Positions 54,118 through 64,000 are shown, counted from the first letter of the stretch. The stretch: 64,000 bases of DNA from Methylobacterium terricola (GCF_006151805.1 NZ_VDDA01000001.1:124001-188000), one strand, 5' to 3'. Notes: a model not told the origin generated them from the sequence alone. Numbers and translations: made by a program.

Positions 54118-54166
54118 CGGGCGAGTGTCCGGAGAGGAGGGCCGACGTCACGGCCGCTCCCCCGTT

Positions 54167-54324
54167 CCCGGACGACTGGAGCGTCGCCGGAAGGAGATCC
54201 GGGATCCAGCACCAACGGTCGCGACGCGTCCGAATCTCCGCGCCGTTGATACGGCAGAGCCGCTTCGCGGCAGGTCTTGTGCTGGATCCCGGATCTCCTT
54301 CCGCGAGCGCTCCAGTCGTCCGGG
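54167..54324. repeat. Long inverted repeat (46-bp arms)
   Basis: Left arm 54167-54212 and right arm 54279-54324 are complementary at 42 of 46 positions; the four mismatches cluster in the centre. A 66-base loop separates them. The arms end in GGAAGGAGATCCGGGATCC followed by AGCAC. A transcript would form a very stable stem; the element looks like a non-autonomous repeat. Confidence 0.7.
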
Positions 54325-54429
54325 AAAGGGGCCGGGCTCGTGGCGGACAGGCCGGCGATCCCCTCGGGCATCGCCCTGCACGGCCGCGCAGCACGGCCGG
54401 TCGCGGCCGGGCCATCGGAATGCCTAGTA

Positions 54430-54444
54430 TTCCGCGTGGCGGAA
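54430..54444. promoter_or_regulatory. Palindrome, candidate IclR operator
   Basis: TTCCGCGTGGCGGAA has perfect 6-bp arms and a 3-base centre. TTCC...GGAA palindromes are common IclR-family targets, and an iclR gene follows. However, it lies about 280 bp upstream of that gene, so the link is tentative. Confidence 0.4.
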
Positions 54445-54726
54445 CTTCGCATCGGGCGTCCTCCGGGCCGGGCCGTCGCGGCGAAGGACGAGCCTTGTGC
54501 CGGCAACCTCTTGCCGGACGATGGTTGCCTTCCGACGAATAGCCTGTCAACACTGGTGCAAGCCGGGCGATGATCGGAGATCGTCGCCGGGCGGGGAGAG
54601 CCGGGACCGACCGAAAGAGTTCTGTTGCAAGGAACTCATCCCTCAAGGGCGGCGGGACCGGGAACGCGTGAGAGGCGCCATGCACCCTCGGCCGGGCCAG
54701 GATCCGCGTGCGGCGACGGGAGCCGC

Positions 54727-55539
54727 ATGAGCCCGTCCGCCGAGGCCGACGACGCCCCGCCTCCCCCCACCCCGCCCGAGCCCAACGCGGTCCAGAAGGT
54801 GTGCGCCGTGCTGCGGGCGCTCGCCGCCCCCGCGCCGCGGCGCCTGACCGACCTCGCGGCCGAGACCGGGCTCAACAAGGTCACGGCACTCCGCATCCTC
54901 GACACCCTGGCGCAGGAAGGCTTCGCCGCCCGGGCGGCCGATGGCCGGCGCTGGCGGCCGGGGCCGGAGCTGACGGCGCTCGGCGCCAGTGCCGGCCGGC
55001 CCGACGATGTGCGGGCGCTGGCCCGGCCGGGGCTGGTGCGGCTCGCCGAACTCTCCGGCGACACGGTGCTGCTCTCGGTGCGGAGCGGGGTCGAGGCGGT
55101 CTGCATCGAGCGCGAGGTCGGCGCCTACCCGATTCGTGCCAACTACCTCGATATCGGCAGCCGCCGGCCCCTCGGGGTCGGAGCCGGGGCGATGGCCCTG
55201 CTCGCCTGGCTGCCGGACCGCGAGGTCGAGGCGATCCTCGGCATCGTGGTCCAGCGCCTCGGGCCCTATCCGCGCCTCGGCCGGGAGGAAATCCGGGGGG
55301 CGATCGTGGAGGCGCGGGCGCGGGGCTACGTCGTGCTCCTCGACCAGGTGGTGGACACGATGGGGGCGATCGGCGTGCCGGTGCGCGACGAAGGCGGGCG
55401 CACCGTCGCGGCTCTGAGCCTCGCGGCGCTCACCACCCGCATCCGGGCGCGGGAGGCGGAACTGGCGGAGGCGCTCCGGCGCGAGGCCGACCTGATGGAG
55501 CGGGAGCGGATCCCGGCGGGGCGGGGAGGGGAGGGGTGA
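54727..55539 (+). CDS. IclR family transcriptional regulator
   Basis: A 270-residue regulator with an N-terminal winged HTH (about 20-80: VQKVCAVLRALAAPAPRRLT, ETGLNKVTALRILDTLAQEG) and the IclR effector domain (about 90-260) with RANYLDIGSRRPLGVGAGAMA and the late GAIGVPVRDEGG. The start at 54727 gives standard family length. It lies directly upstream of two enolase-superfamily genes and a Liv-type transporter, and is divergent from the acyl-CoA synthetase operon. It is thus the likely regulator of this catabolic region. Confidence 0.9.
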   Translation: MSPSAEADDAPPPPTPPEPNAVQKVCAVLRALAAPAPRRLTDLAAETGLNKVTALRILDTLAQEGFAARAADGRRWRPGPELTALGASAGRPDDVRALARPGLVRLAELSGDTVLLSVRSGVEAVCIEREVGAYPIRANYLDIGSRRPLGVGAGAMALLAWLPDREVEAILGIVVQRLGPYPRLGREEIRGAIVEARARGYVVLLDQVVDTMGAIGVPVRDEGGRTVAALSLAALTTRIRAREAELAEALRREADLMERERIPAGRGGEG

Positions 55540-55605
55540 GCGGAAGCCTGATTCCCGCCAGCGACCTCGCCCCGAGGTGTCCGTTCATCGACGATGGACC
55601 GATCG

Positions 55606-55652
55606 CGAAGGAGGGCTCCGCAAGCCCCTGCGATCCCTGGAGCCCTCCTTCG
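55606..55652. terminator. Hairpin between iclR and first enolase-superfamily gene
   Basis: CGAAGGAGGGCTCC (55606-55619) and its exact complement (55639-55652) flank a 19-base loop. Lying 67 bp after the iclR stop, it can act as a terminator or attenuator, though there is no T-run. Confidence 0.5.
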
Positions 55653-55726
55653 AGGCTGCCGCGCGAGGTCGTGACCAGGAAAGCTGTTCGAGCCGCGTGG
55701 AAAAACGTCACATCACGGAGACCCGG

Positions 55727-56839
55727 ATGAACATCACCGACATCCAGTCCCAGATCGTCTCGCTCCCGTTCGACATGGGCGGCCCGCCGGCCAGCTTCGC
55801 CGGCAAGGCCTGGACCCATCTCGACATCCTGCTGGTGCGGGTCGAGACGGACGAGGGGCTGGTCGGCTGGGGCGAGGCCTTCGGCCATGCCGGCATCCAG
55901 GCGACGCGGGCCGCCCTCGACACCATCGTGGCGCCGCTCGTGCTCGGGCGCTCCTCGGGCGACATCGCGGCGCTGACGCGGAGCGTGCTCCACGCCACGC
56001 ATCTGCTCGGCCGCAACGGCCCGTTCGTCTTCGCCTTCTCCGGGATCGAGACGGCGTTGTGGGACCTCGCCGGCAAGCGGGCGGGGCAGCCCCTGGCCCG
56101 CCTGCTCGGCGGCGAGGTCCGCGAGCGGCTGCCGGCCTACGCCTCGCTGCTCGCCTATCACGAGCCGGCGCTGGTGCGCCGCAACGTCGAGGCGGCCTGC
56201 GCCGCCGGCTACCGCCACATCAAGCTGCACGAGGTCACCGAACCGGCGGTCGCCGCGGCGGCCGAGGTGACGCGAGCGTTCGGGGCCGCCCTGATGGTCG
56301 ACGTCAACTGCGCCTGGAGCGTCCCGGCGGCGCTGCGGATGGCCGACGCCTTCGCGCCCCACGACCTCCTCTGGTTCGAGGAGCCGGTCTGGCCGCCGGA
56401 GGACGTGCACGGGCTGGCGCAGGTGCGGGCCCGCGGCGTCCCGATCGCCGCCGGCGAGAACACCGCCGGGCTGTTCGGCTTCAAGGCGCTGATCGAGGCC
56501 GGCGCCATCGACGTCGCCCAGCCGAGCGTGACCAAGATCGGCGGCGTCGGCGAGATGCTGCGGGTGATCACGCTCTGCGAGGCGCACGGGATCCGGGCGG
56601 CGCCGCACAGCCCGTATTTCGGCCCCGGCCTCGTCGCGACGATGCACGTCATCGCGGCCCGCGTCGAAGACCCTCTGGTCGAGGTGCTGTGGCTCGACAT
56701 GGAGGCGAACCCGTTCGATCCTTGGATCCGGGCCGAGAACGGCCACGTGCGGCTGCCCCCCGGGCCCGGCCTCGGCTGCGACCCGGATCCGGGCGTGCTC
56801 GAGCGCTACCGGGTCGGCGACATCGTCCGCACGGCATAG
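55727..56839 (+). CDS. Mandelate racemase/muconate lactonizing enzyme family protein (first)
   Basis: A 370-residue enolase-superfamily enzyme, with a capping domain (about 1-125) and a (beta/alpha)7 barrel. Mg ligands lie in VDVNCAW (D192), LWFEEP (E218/E219) and AAGEN (E244). The second-strand motif is HIKLHE (K166, H168), and K270 in SVTKIGG and H294 in AAPHSP are further acid/base candidates. The family abstracts a proton alpha to a carboxylate (dehydration, racemisation or lactone opening), commonly of sugar acids. Substrate unknown. The second family member follows after 28 bp. Confidence 0.88.
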   Translation: MNITDIQSQIVSLPFDMGGPPASFAGKAWTHLDILLVRVETDEGLVGWGEAFGHAGIQATRAALDTIVAPLVLGRSSGDIAALTRSVLHATHLLGRNGPFVFAFSGIETALWDLAGKRAGQPLARLLGGEVRERLPAYASLLAYHEPALVRRNVEAACAAGYRHIKLHEVTEPAVAAAAEVTRAFGAALMVDVNCAWSVPAALRMADAFAPHDLLWFEEPVWPPEDVHGLAQVRARGVPIAAGENTAGLFGFKALIEAGAIDVAQPSVTKIGGVGEMLRVITLCEAHGIRAAPHSPYFGPGLVATMHVIAARVEDPLVEVLWLDMEANPFDPWIRAENGHVRLPPGPGLGCDPDPGVLERYRVGDIVRTA

Positions 56840-56867
56840 AATCAAGAGCAATCAGGGAGGACACGCC

Positions 56868-57956
56868 ATGAAGGTCGACCGCGTCGAGACGCGCCCCATC
56901 CTGTTGCGCCCGGAGCGGCCCATCGGCTCGGCGCTCGGGCAACTGCATGCCTTCGGCTGCATCCTCGTCACGGTCCACGCCGACGGGCTCACCGGCGAGA
57001 ACATCGTGTTCACGCTGAACGACCGCCGCACCCGGGTGCTGCGCAGCCTGATCGACGAGATGGCCGATCTGGTGGTGGGCCAGGATGCCGGCCACATCGC
57101 CGGCTTCTGGTCGCGGGCCTGGCGCGACGTCAACTTCATGGGCCACAAGGGCATGCCGATCATGGGCATCTCGGCCCTCGACGGGGCGCTGTGGGACCTT
57201 GGCGCCAAGCGCGCCGGGCTGCCGCTCTACCGCATGCTCGGCGGCGCGAGCGCCCGCGTCCCGGCCTACCAGTCCGGCGGCCTGTGGCTCGACCGCTCGA
57301 CCGACGAACTCGTCGCCGAAGCCGCCGGCTTCAAGGCGGCGGGCTTCACGGCGATGAAGATGCGGCTCTCGGCCGGCGACCCGGACTGGAACATCGCCCG
57401 GGTGCGGGCGGTCCGCGAGGCGATCGGCCCGAAGATCCGCCTGATGGCCGATGCCAACCAGGGGCTGACAGAGACCGACGCCATCCGCCTCGGGCGGCGC
57501 CTCGAAGAGTTCGATCTCACTTGGTTCGAGGAGCCGCTGCCGGCCTGGGACGTCGAGGGGCTGGCCCGCGTCGCCGCCGCCCTCGATACCCCGATCGCCA
57601 GCGGCGAGACCGACTATACCCGCTACGGCTTCCGCCGGATGATCGAGCTGCGCTCGGCCGACATCCTGATGCCGGACCTCCAGCGCGTCGGCGGCGTCAC
57701 CGAGTTCATGCGGGTCGGCCACCTCGCCGAGGCGCACGACCTGCCGGTGTCGAGCCACCTGTTCCCGGAGCAGAGCCTGAGCGTCCTCGGCGCCCTGGCG
57801 AACGCCCATTCTCTCGAATACATGCCGTGGTTCTCCGAGCTGTACTGCGAGAGACTGGACTTCGCCGACGGATCCGCCATCGTACCGGAGCGGCCGGGCT
57901 TCGGATTCACCTTCGACGAGGACAGGATCCGGCACCTGGAGCGGCAAGGCGCTTAA
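56868..57956 (+). CDS. Mandelate racemase/muconate lactonizing enzyme family protein (second)
   Basis: A 362-residue enolase-superfamily enzyme. Its catalytic set is of the mandelate-racemase type: KMR (K164, R166) on strand 2, Mg ligands D195 (MADANQG), E221 (FEEPL) and E247 (ASGETDY), and a His-Asp dyad H297 (VSSHLFPE) and D270 (MPDLQRVGG). It differs clearly from the first enzyme, so the two probably catalyse successive or alternative steps on carboxylate substrates. Followed 43 bp later by the periplasmic binding protein gene. Confidence 0.9.
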   Translation: MKVDRVETRPILLRPERPIGSALGQLHAFGCILVTVHADGLTGENIVFTLNDRRTRVLRSLIDEMADLVVGQDAGHIAGFWSRAWRDVNFMGHKGMPIMGISALDGALWDLGAKRAGLPLYRMLGGASARVPAYQSGGLWLDRSTDELVAEAAGFKAAGFTAMKMRLSAGDPDWNIARVRAVREAIGPKIRLMADANQGLTETDAIRLGRRLEEFDLTWFEEPLPAWDVEGLARVAAALDTPIASGETDYTRYGFRRMIELRSADILMPDLQRVGGVTEFMRVGHLAEAHDLPVSSHLFPEQSLSVLGALANAHSLEYMPWFSELYCERLDFADGSAIVPERPGFGFTFDEDRIRHLERQGA

Positions 57957-57999
57957 AAACCAACTGCGCCGGCCGGGACGACAACGGGAGGAGGACGCC

Positions 58000-59196
58000 A
58001 TGGTGACGACGAACCGTCGTGCGCTCGTGATGAATGCTGCCGGCCTTGCGGGGGCGGCAGCCCTCGGGTTTCCCCGGCCGGCGCTGGCGCAGGGCGAGCC
58101 CCTGCGCATCGGCTGGCTCGCGGCGATGACCGGTCCCAGCTCGGCCCCGACGGTCGGCTTCAACCGCGGCGTGGTCTTCGCCGTCGAGGCGATCAACGGT
58201 GCCGGCGGGGTCAAGGGCCGCAAGGTCGAGCTGGTCACCCGCGACTCGCAGGGCGATCCGACCAAGGCGGTCAACGCCGTGCAGGAGATGATCAGCCAGG
58301 CCAAGGTCCACGCGATCTGGGGCCCGACCAATTCGGGCGAAGCGCTCGCCGTGACCCCGATCATGGCGCGGGCGAAGATGCCGAACATCCACCCCTGCGT
58401 GATCGACAGCCTGATCGATCCGGCGAAGTATCCCAACGCCTTCCGCATCGCCCCGTCGAACACGCAATGGGACGACGCGGTGCGCAGCTACTGCCTCAAG
58501 GTGCTCAAGGTGAAGCGCGTCGCGGTGATCGGCGACACGACCGGCTACGGGGTCACCGCCGCCAAGGCGTCGGGCGCGGCGTTCAAGCAGGACGGGGCCG
58601 AGGTGGTCTATCTCGGCAACATCGATTCGACCCAGCCCGACATGACCCCCGACCTCCTGCGCGCCCGCAATGCCGGCGCCGAGGTGATCGTGGTCTGGAG
58701 CGTGTCGACCGGCATGGATGCGCGCCTGTTCAACACCCGCGCCCGGATGGGCTGGGACGTGCCCTTCGTCGGCCATCCCTCAATGGCGTCGGGCGAGATC
58801 GGCGGGCTGCTGGAGAAGCCGGCGAACTGGGACAAGGTCTACGCGGTCGGCTATCGCAGCTGCTCCTACGACGAGGCCGGCAAGCTCACCCCCCGCAGCG
58901 AGGAGTTCGTGGGCCGGCTGAAGGGCAAGGTCGCGCTCGCAGACACCCTGCTGTGGTGGGTGGCGGCCGGCTACGACGCCGTCAGCCTGATCGCCAAGGC
59001 GGTGGAGGAGACGGGATCGAGCGCGCCCGACGCGATCGTCAAGCACTGGAACGGCCTGACTCAATATCCGGGCATCTTCGGCGACTACACCTACACGCCG
59101 ACGCAGCATAACGGCTACCCGACCGAGGAGGTGGTGATGTCGGCGGCCAATTCCGGCCGCGACGGCAGCTTCCGGCTCGCACCGGGATACTCCTGA
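58000..59196 (+). CDS. Liv-type ABC transporter substrate-binding protein (Peripla_BP_6)
   Basis: A 398-residue periplasmic protein with an export leader (ALVMNAAGLAGAAALGFPRP, cleaved near ALAQ). LRIGWLAAMTGPSSAPTVGF, VEAINGAGGVKGRKVELVTRDSQGDP and WGPTNSGEALAVTPIM are typical of branched-chain amino acid/amide receptors; many relatives bind aromatic or short-chain acids. GGGAGGAGG precedes the ATG. It heads a complete importer cluster and probably captures the substrate of the enolase-superfamily enzymes. Confidence 0.92.
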   Translation: MVTTNRRALVMNAAGLAGAAALGFPRPALAQGEPLRIGWLAAMTGPSSAPTVGFNRGVVFAVEAINGAGGVKGRKVELVTRDSQGDPTKAVNAVQEMISQAKVHAIWGPTNSGEALAVTPIMARAKMPNIHPCVIDSLIDPAKYPNAFRIAPSNTQWDDAVRSYCLKVLKVKRVAVIGDTTGYGVTAAKASGAAFKQDGAEVVYLGNIDSTQPDMTPDLLRARNAGAEVIVVWSVSTGMDARLFNTRARMGWDVPFVGHPSMASGEIGGLLEKPANWDKVYAVGYRSCSYDEAGKLTPRSEEFVGRLKGKVALADTLLWWVAAGYDAVSLIAKAVEETGSSAPDAIVKHWNGLTQYPGIFGDYTYTPTQHNGYPTEEVVMSAANSGRDGSFRLAPGYS

Positions 59197-59220
59197 GGCG
59201 GCGATCCGGGGAGCGCCGCC

Positions 59221-60081
59221 ATGCTCGCCTCGATCCTGGCCTCGGGCCTCGCCGTCGGCGCGATCTACGCGCTGATCGGCATCACCTACAACACGATGTT
59301 CTCGACCTCCCGGGTGATGAGCTTCACCGCCGGGCAGCTCGGGATGCTCGGCGGCGTGCTCGGCTCGCTGTTCAGCTTGCGCCTCGGGCTGCCCTGGCCG
59401 CTCGGGCTCGTGCTCACGCTCGCCTGCGGGGCGCTCGTCGGCATCGTCACCGAGTTCGTGGCGGTGCGCCCGGTCCTGAAGAGTCTCGACCAGCACCTCT
59501 ACGTGCTCTCGACGCTCGCCTTGGCGCTGATGATCCAGCAGGTCACCGCGATCACCTGGAGCACCGAGCCGCAGCCCTTCCCGCGCCTGCTCGGCGGCTT
59601 CGGGGAGACCGTCCTCGACGAGAAGTTCTGGCTGCCGGTGGCGGCCTGCCTCGTCGTGGTGGTCGGGCTCGAGCTCCTCTACCGGCGCACCCTCCTCGGC
59701 CACGCCTTCCTCGCCGTGGCGGAGGACAATTTCGCGGCTCGCGCCCTGGGCCTGCCTGAGCGGCGCCTGCGGGTGATGAGCTACGCACTTGCCGGCGGCA
59801 TCGGGGCGCTCGCCGGCTTTGCCGGCGGGGAGTTGCTGCTCGCCTTCTTCGCCAACGGGCCGCATCTCAACTTCTACGGCTTCATCCCGGTGGCGCTCGG
59901 GGGCTTGGGCAACAACCGCGGCGCGCTCGTCGGCGGCCTCGTCCTCGGGCTGTTCCAGCAGGCGGCGAACTTCGTCGTCGGCGGCATCTTCGCCTCGGTC
60001 GCCGTCTTCACCCTGTTCATCGTCGTGCTGCTCGCGGCCCCGCAGGGCCTGCTCGGCTCGGCCCAGGCGAGGCGCGTATGA
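59221..60081 (+). CDS. Liv-type ABC transporter permease, LivH-like
   Basis: A 286-residue inner-membrane permease with about eight transmembrane segments. ASGLAVGAIYALIGITYNTMF at the start, RVMSFTAGQLGMLGG and the C-terminal FYGFIPVALGGLGNNRGALVGGLVLGLF are LivH signatures. It overlaps the LivM-LivG fusion gene by four bases (ATGA at 60078-60081), indicating a coupled operon. Confidence 0.92.
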   Translation: MLASILASGLAVGAIYALIGITYNTMFSTSRVMSFTAGQLGMLGGVLGSLFSLRLGLPWPLGLVLTLACGALVGIVTEFVAVRPVLKSLDQHLYVLSTLALALMIQQVTAITWSTEPQPFPRLLGGFGETVLDEKFWLPVAACLVVVVGLELLYRRTLLGHAFLAVAEDNFAARALGLPERRLRVMSYALAGGIGALAGFAGGELLLAFFANGPHLNFYGFIPVALGGLGNNRGALVGGLVLGLFQQAANFVVGGIFASVAVFTLFIVVLLAAPQGLLGSAQARRV

Positions 60082-61863
60082 GCATCCCGTCCGTTCTCGC
60101 CGCCGCGGACGCCCCCGTCCGCACCGGCCCGGGAGCCCGCCTCGCGGCGGCCGCGCCCTTCCTCCTCATCCTGGGCCTCGCGCTGGCGGTACCGCTCGCC
60201 GGCAACGATTACTGGACGCTGATCGCCACGCGGGCGGCGATCTACTGGATCCTGGTCTCGGGCCTCAACCTCGTCGTCGGCTTCGCCGGGCAGCTCGCCA
60301 TCGGCTACGTGGCCTTGCTGCTCGTCGGCGCCTACACCACCAGCGTGCTCGCCGCCGGCACGGTGCTGCCGGCACTGCCCGCCTTCGCGGCGCTCGCCTG
60401 CGCCGGAATCGTCGGCGCTCTGGTCGGGGTGGTGGTCGGGCTGCCGGCGTTGCGGCTGCGCACCTTCTACTTCGCCATGACGACGTTGGGCTTTGCCACC
60501 ATCGTCACGCAGATCGCGCTCGCCTGGCAGGACGTGACCGGCGGCGGCATCGGCATCACCGGACCGGAGATGCCGAGCCCGTTCGATTCGCGCCTCGGCT
60601 TCTACGGCCTGTGCCTCGCGGGCGCGGTGTTGTGCACCTGGATGACCCTCAACGTCGCCGGCAGCCGCTGGGGCCGGGCGCTCGTGGCGATCCGCGACGC
60701 CGAGGTGGCGGCGGAGGCGGTCGGCATCGCCAAGCCCAGGCTCCTCGTCGCGGTGTTCCTGTTCGCCGGCGGCGTCGCGGCCGTCGCCGGCGGGCTGTTC
60801 GCCTCGCTCCAGACCTACATCACGCCGGACGCGTTCACGTTCGACCTGTCGCTGCTGTTCTTCATCGCGGTGCTGATCGGCGGGCGCGGCTCGGTGCTGG
60901 GGCCGCTCATCGGCACGATCCTGCTCACCCTCCTGCCGGAGGTGGCGGCCCCGCTCGCGGCCTGGTCGACCTTCCTCTACGCGTTCCTGCTCCTCGTCAT
61001 CGTGCTGGTGCTCCCCGGCGGCATCGCCGACCTCCTCGACCGCGGCAAGCACCGCCCGCTGCCGCTCGAGCGCAGCATCGCCCCGCGCGCCGCCGCGCTC
61101 CAGGACCTCGCGGCGCGCACGACGGCGCGGGAGCCGATCACGCTGACGGGCGTGCGCCTGAGCTTCGGCGCCGTGAGGGCGATCGACGGGCTCGACCTGA
61201 CCTTGCGGCCGGGGGGCGTCCACGGGCTGATCGGCCCGAACGGCTCGGGGAAAACCACGACGCTCAACGTGATCTCCGGCTATTACCGGCCGCAGGAGGG
61301 CCGGGTGAGCCTGGGGACCCGCTCGCTGCTCGCTGAGGCGCGGGAGGCGCGGGCGCTCCTGCGCATCGCCCGCACCTTCCAGACCCCGCGGATCGTCGGC
61401 GACGCGACCGTGATCGAGAACGTGATGCTCGGTGGCAGCGTCGAGGGGCGGGCCACCCTGGCGGAGGCGTTGCTGGCGCTCCCGCGTCACCGCGAGGACG
61501 AGCGGGCTTTACGCGCCTCGGCCCGCCTCGCCCTGCGGGCGGTCGGGCTCGACGGTCTCGACGAGGTCCGGGCCGGGCGGCTCCAGCACAGCGAGCTGCG
61601 CTTCCTCGAGATCGCCCGCGCGTTGATGCTGCGCCCGGCCTTCCTGCTCCTCGACGAGCCGGCGGCGGGCCTCTCGGCCCAGGAGATCCAGCGCCTCGGC
61701 GGCCTGATCCGGGCGGTGGCGGATGCCGGGATCGGCGTTCTCCTCGTCGAGCACCACGCCGACCTGATCTTCGCCATCTGCGACGAGGTGACGGTGCTCA
61801 ATCTCGGCCGGGTCCTCGCCGCCGGCACGCCGTCGGAGATCCGCAGCCACAGGGAGGTGGTCA

Positions 61864-61883
<20 letters not shown>
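60078..61883 (+). CDS. Fused LivM permease and LivG ATPase
   Basis: A 601-residue fusion. Residues about 25-335 form a LivM-type permease (NLVVGFAGQLAIGYVALLLVG, LRTFYFAMTTLGFATIV, IGGRGSVLGPLIGTILLTLL). After a linker, residues about 350-601 form a LivG ATPase with Walker A GPNGSGKTTTLN near residue 385, FQTPRIVGDATVIENVMLGG and LLLDEPAAGL. The ABC signature is unusual: LQHSELRFLEIA instead of LSxGxxR. The fusion fixes a 1:1 ratio of permease and ATPase. Confidence 0.92.
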
Positions 61884-62595
<712 letters not shown>

Positions 62596-62716
62596 GCCGT
62601 CTGCTCTTCCGTCGGGCGCATGGCGACCCGGGGAGAATGCCCGGCGGCTCACCGGGCGAGGTCCGGATGTGCTCCAGGTGAAGGCACCCGCCCACCTGTT
62701 CAGGCATGCGGGCGCG

Positions 62717-63130
62717 ATGAAGCGGCATGATCCCGACACCGGCGACGCACATCTCGGCCCCACCGACCCGCGCTCCTGGGCGGTGCTCGCCCTGGCGCTG
62801 GTCTTCCTCGCCCTCGGCGCCCTGTTCCTGGCCGCGCCCGGGGCCGGCGCCGCGATCTACGGCATCCCCGAGCCGGCGGGGTCCGGCCGGACCGCCCTGC
62901 GGGCCATCGGCGCCCGCGACGTGGCGCTGGCGCTCTACCTCGCCGGGCTGACCCTGGTCTCGACCCGGCGCGCCGTGGCGGTCGTGCTCGCGGCGAGCCT
63001 CGTCATTCCGGCCTGCGACCTGGCGATGGTCGCCGGCACGGCGCTGTGGTGGCAGGTGGCCCTGCACGTCGTGAGCGCCGGCGTGCTGGCGCTCGTCGCC
63101 TCATGGGTGATGTGGGATCACGCCGCGTAG
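62717..63130 (+). CDS. DUF4267-like small membrane protein
   Basis: A 137-residue membrane protein with about four transmembrane helices (starting SWAVLALALVFLALGALFLA) and the loop RAIGARDVALALYLAGLTLVS characteristic of DUF4267 proteins. Function unknown. An in-frame ATG at 62669 would add 16 residues without changing the topology; the ATG at 62717 is preferred because of the polar start. Its end overlaps the convergent aldolase gene by 13 bp. Confidence 0.7.
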   Translation: MKRHDPDTGDAHLGPTDPRSWAVLALALVFLALGALFLAAPGAGAAIYGIPEPAGSGRTALRAIGARDVALALYLAGLTLVSTRRAVAVVLAASLVIPACDLAMVAGTALWWQVALHVVSAGVLALVASWVMWDHAA

Positions 63131-63915
63131 TCCGGCTCCTCCCGGTCGAGCCGCCGGCGGATCGCCGCGAGGTGGAGGCGGGCGGATTCCGGGTCGCCCT
63201 CGCGCATCTGGCGATAGGCGGCCTCGGCGATGGCGGGATCGACCGGCAGGACCGGGCGGCCGGTCGAGAGGGCGAGCACCTGCACCTCGGCGGCGCGCTC
63301 CAGGTAGTACAGGTCGTCCCAGGCCTCGGCGATGGTCGGCCCCAGCACCATGACGCCGTGGTTCTTCATGAACACGATGTCGGCCTCGCCGACGCTGTCG
63401 GCGATGCGGTCGCCCTCGCGCGCGTCGAGGGCGAGCCCGTTGTAGTTCCGGTCGAAGGCGGTGCGGCCGTAGAACTTCAGCGCGGTCTGGCCGGCGAAGA
63501 TCAGCGGATCGCCCTCGGTCATCGACAGGGCGGTGGCATGGGGCATGTGGGTGTGCAACGCCACCCGCGCCCGCGGGATGCGCGCATGCAGGCGGGCATG
63601 GATGTAGAAGGCGGTCGCCTCCGGCTGGCCCTTGCCCGACACCACGTTGCCGTGGAAGTCGCAGACCAGGAGCTTGGAGGCGGTGAGCTCGGCGAAGGCG
63701 TAGCCGTAGGGGTTGACGAGGAAGAGGTCGTCGTAGCCCGGCACCATCGCCGAGAAGTGGTTGCAGATGCCTTCTTCCAGGCCGTAGCGGGCCGCCATGC
63801 GGAAGCAGGCCGCCAGCTCCTCCTTGGCCTGCCGCACCTCGGGGCCGGCAAGGTCCGGCTGGTTGAGGCCGTCCGGAATCCGCTCGGCCGTCGGGGTGCC
63901 CAGTGCGTGAGCCAT
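63118..63915 (-). CDS. Class II aldolase/adducin family protein
   Basis: A 265-residue metal-dependent aldolase-fold protein. GLEEGICNHFSAMVPG, VALHTHMPHATALS (two Zn His ligands) and FMKNHGVMVLGPTIAEAWDD (third His) are characteristic. Members cleave or decarboxylate phosphorylated or free sugar-acid derivatives, but adducin-like relatives with other roles exist. The ATG at 63915 matches the family start. Convergent with the DUF4267-like gene; its promoter lies at the window edge. Confidence 0.88.
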   Translation of the reverse strand: MAHALGTPTAERIPDGLNQPDLAGPEVRQAKEELAACFRMAARYGLEEGICNHFSAMVPGYDDLFLVNPYGYAFAELTASKLLVCDFHGNVVSGKGQPEATAFYIHARLHARIPRARVALHTHMPHATALSMTEGDPLIFAGQTALKFYGRTAFDRNYNGLALDAREGDRIADSVGEADIVFMKNHGVMVLGPTIAEAWDDLYYLERAAEVQVLALSTGRPVLPVDPAIAEAAYRQMREGDPESARLHLAAIRRRLDREEPDYAA

Positions 63916-64000
63916 GGTTCTTCGTCTCTCCTCGCGAGGCGCCGATCCTCGCAAGAGACGGCCCTGCTTGTCCACCGCTCGAGCGTCTTCCGACGAGGCG

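Larger units (their letters stand above)
54118..54726. other. Gene-free divergent region with long hairpin and palindrome
   Basis: Some 600 bases between the thiolase-like gene and the iclR gene, holding a long inverted repeat (54167-54324) and a 15-bp palindrome TTCCGCGTGGCGGAA at 54430-54444. From about 54535 to 54650 the composition is less GC-rich and probably includes the iclR promoter. Open frames here only translate the repeat. Confidence 0.5.

Overview
The window is 64 kb of very GC-rich alphaproteobacterial DNA. The gene content points to Methylobacterium or a close relative in Hyphomicrobiales: an HWE-type histidine kinase, a DUF1236 protein, an amino acid:[carrier protein] ligase, a RepB-type ParB and an RPA-family replication initiator. 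That assignment is inferred from protein families and was not tested by a search. The window carries an RPA-type initiator, an iteron array and a RepAB-type partition operon with parS sites, so it is probably part of a large plasmid or chromid (or an integrated one) that also carries chromosome-like metabolic genes.

Layout. (1) 1-7.9 kb: exopolysaccharide/glycan genes: a truncated PIG-L deacetylase, a minus-strand set (GT26, double alpha/beta hydrolase, GT2) and a divergent plus-strand set (flippase, secreted GH5, GT4). (2) 8.2-14.1 kb: a small protein, a UPF0178 protein, a YdeP/FdhF-type molybdoenzyme, a Tat-exported malate:quinone oxidoreductase and a CYTH phosphatase. (3) 14.4-19.0 kb: histidine utilisation, hutF divergent from hutI-hutU, with two HutC-type operator sequences between them; hutH and hutG are absent. 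(4) 19.0-32.2 kb: replicon core. An iteron origin lies downstream of repA and parAB lies about 8 kb away. In between are a DUF1236 protein, a GAF/PAS/HWE kinase, an MFS pump with its TetR regulator, peptidase T, a GST and two small proteins. Two 16-bp parS palindromes are embedded in the parB coding sequence.

(5) 32.5-38.6 kb: a tight operon of carrier protein, acyl-CoA dehydrogenase-like flavoprotein, seryl-tRNA-synthetase-like amino acid:[carrier protein] ligase and DUF1839 protein, followed by a GH2 enzyme. It looks like a pathway that loads an amino acid on a carrier protein, oxidises it and transfers it. The ligase family is biochemically known; the pathway's product is not. This is the most interesting system here. 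(6) 38.7-49.0 kb: atzF, atzH, atzE, atzG, a Dpp/Opp-type ABC transporter and a divergent GntR regulator with three operator-like repeats exactly 20 bp apart; probably a nitrogen-scavenging system for carboxylated (bi)urets or a related amide. (7) 49.0-50.5 kb: a cupin with its divergent LysR regulator. (8) 50.5-63.9 kb: an acid-catabolism region: ADP-forming acyl-CoA synthetase, DUF35 protein, thiolase-like protein; IclR regulator, two enolase-superfamily enzymes, a complete Liv-type ABC importer with a LivM-LivG fusion, a small membrane protein and a class II aldolase.

Intergenic spaces hold several families of palindromic repeats. I saw no rRNA, tRNA, CRISPR array, transposase or complete insertion sequence. 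Start codons were chosen by ribosome binding sites, overlaps and family alignment from memory; none was checked experimentally or by search.
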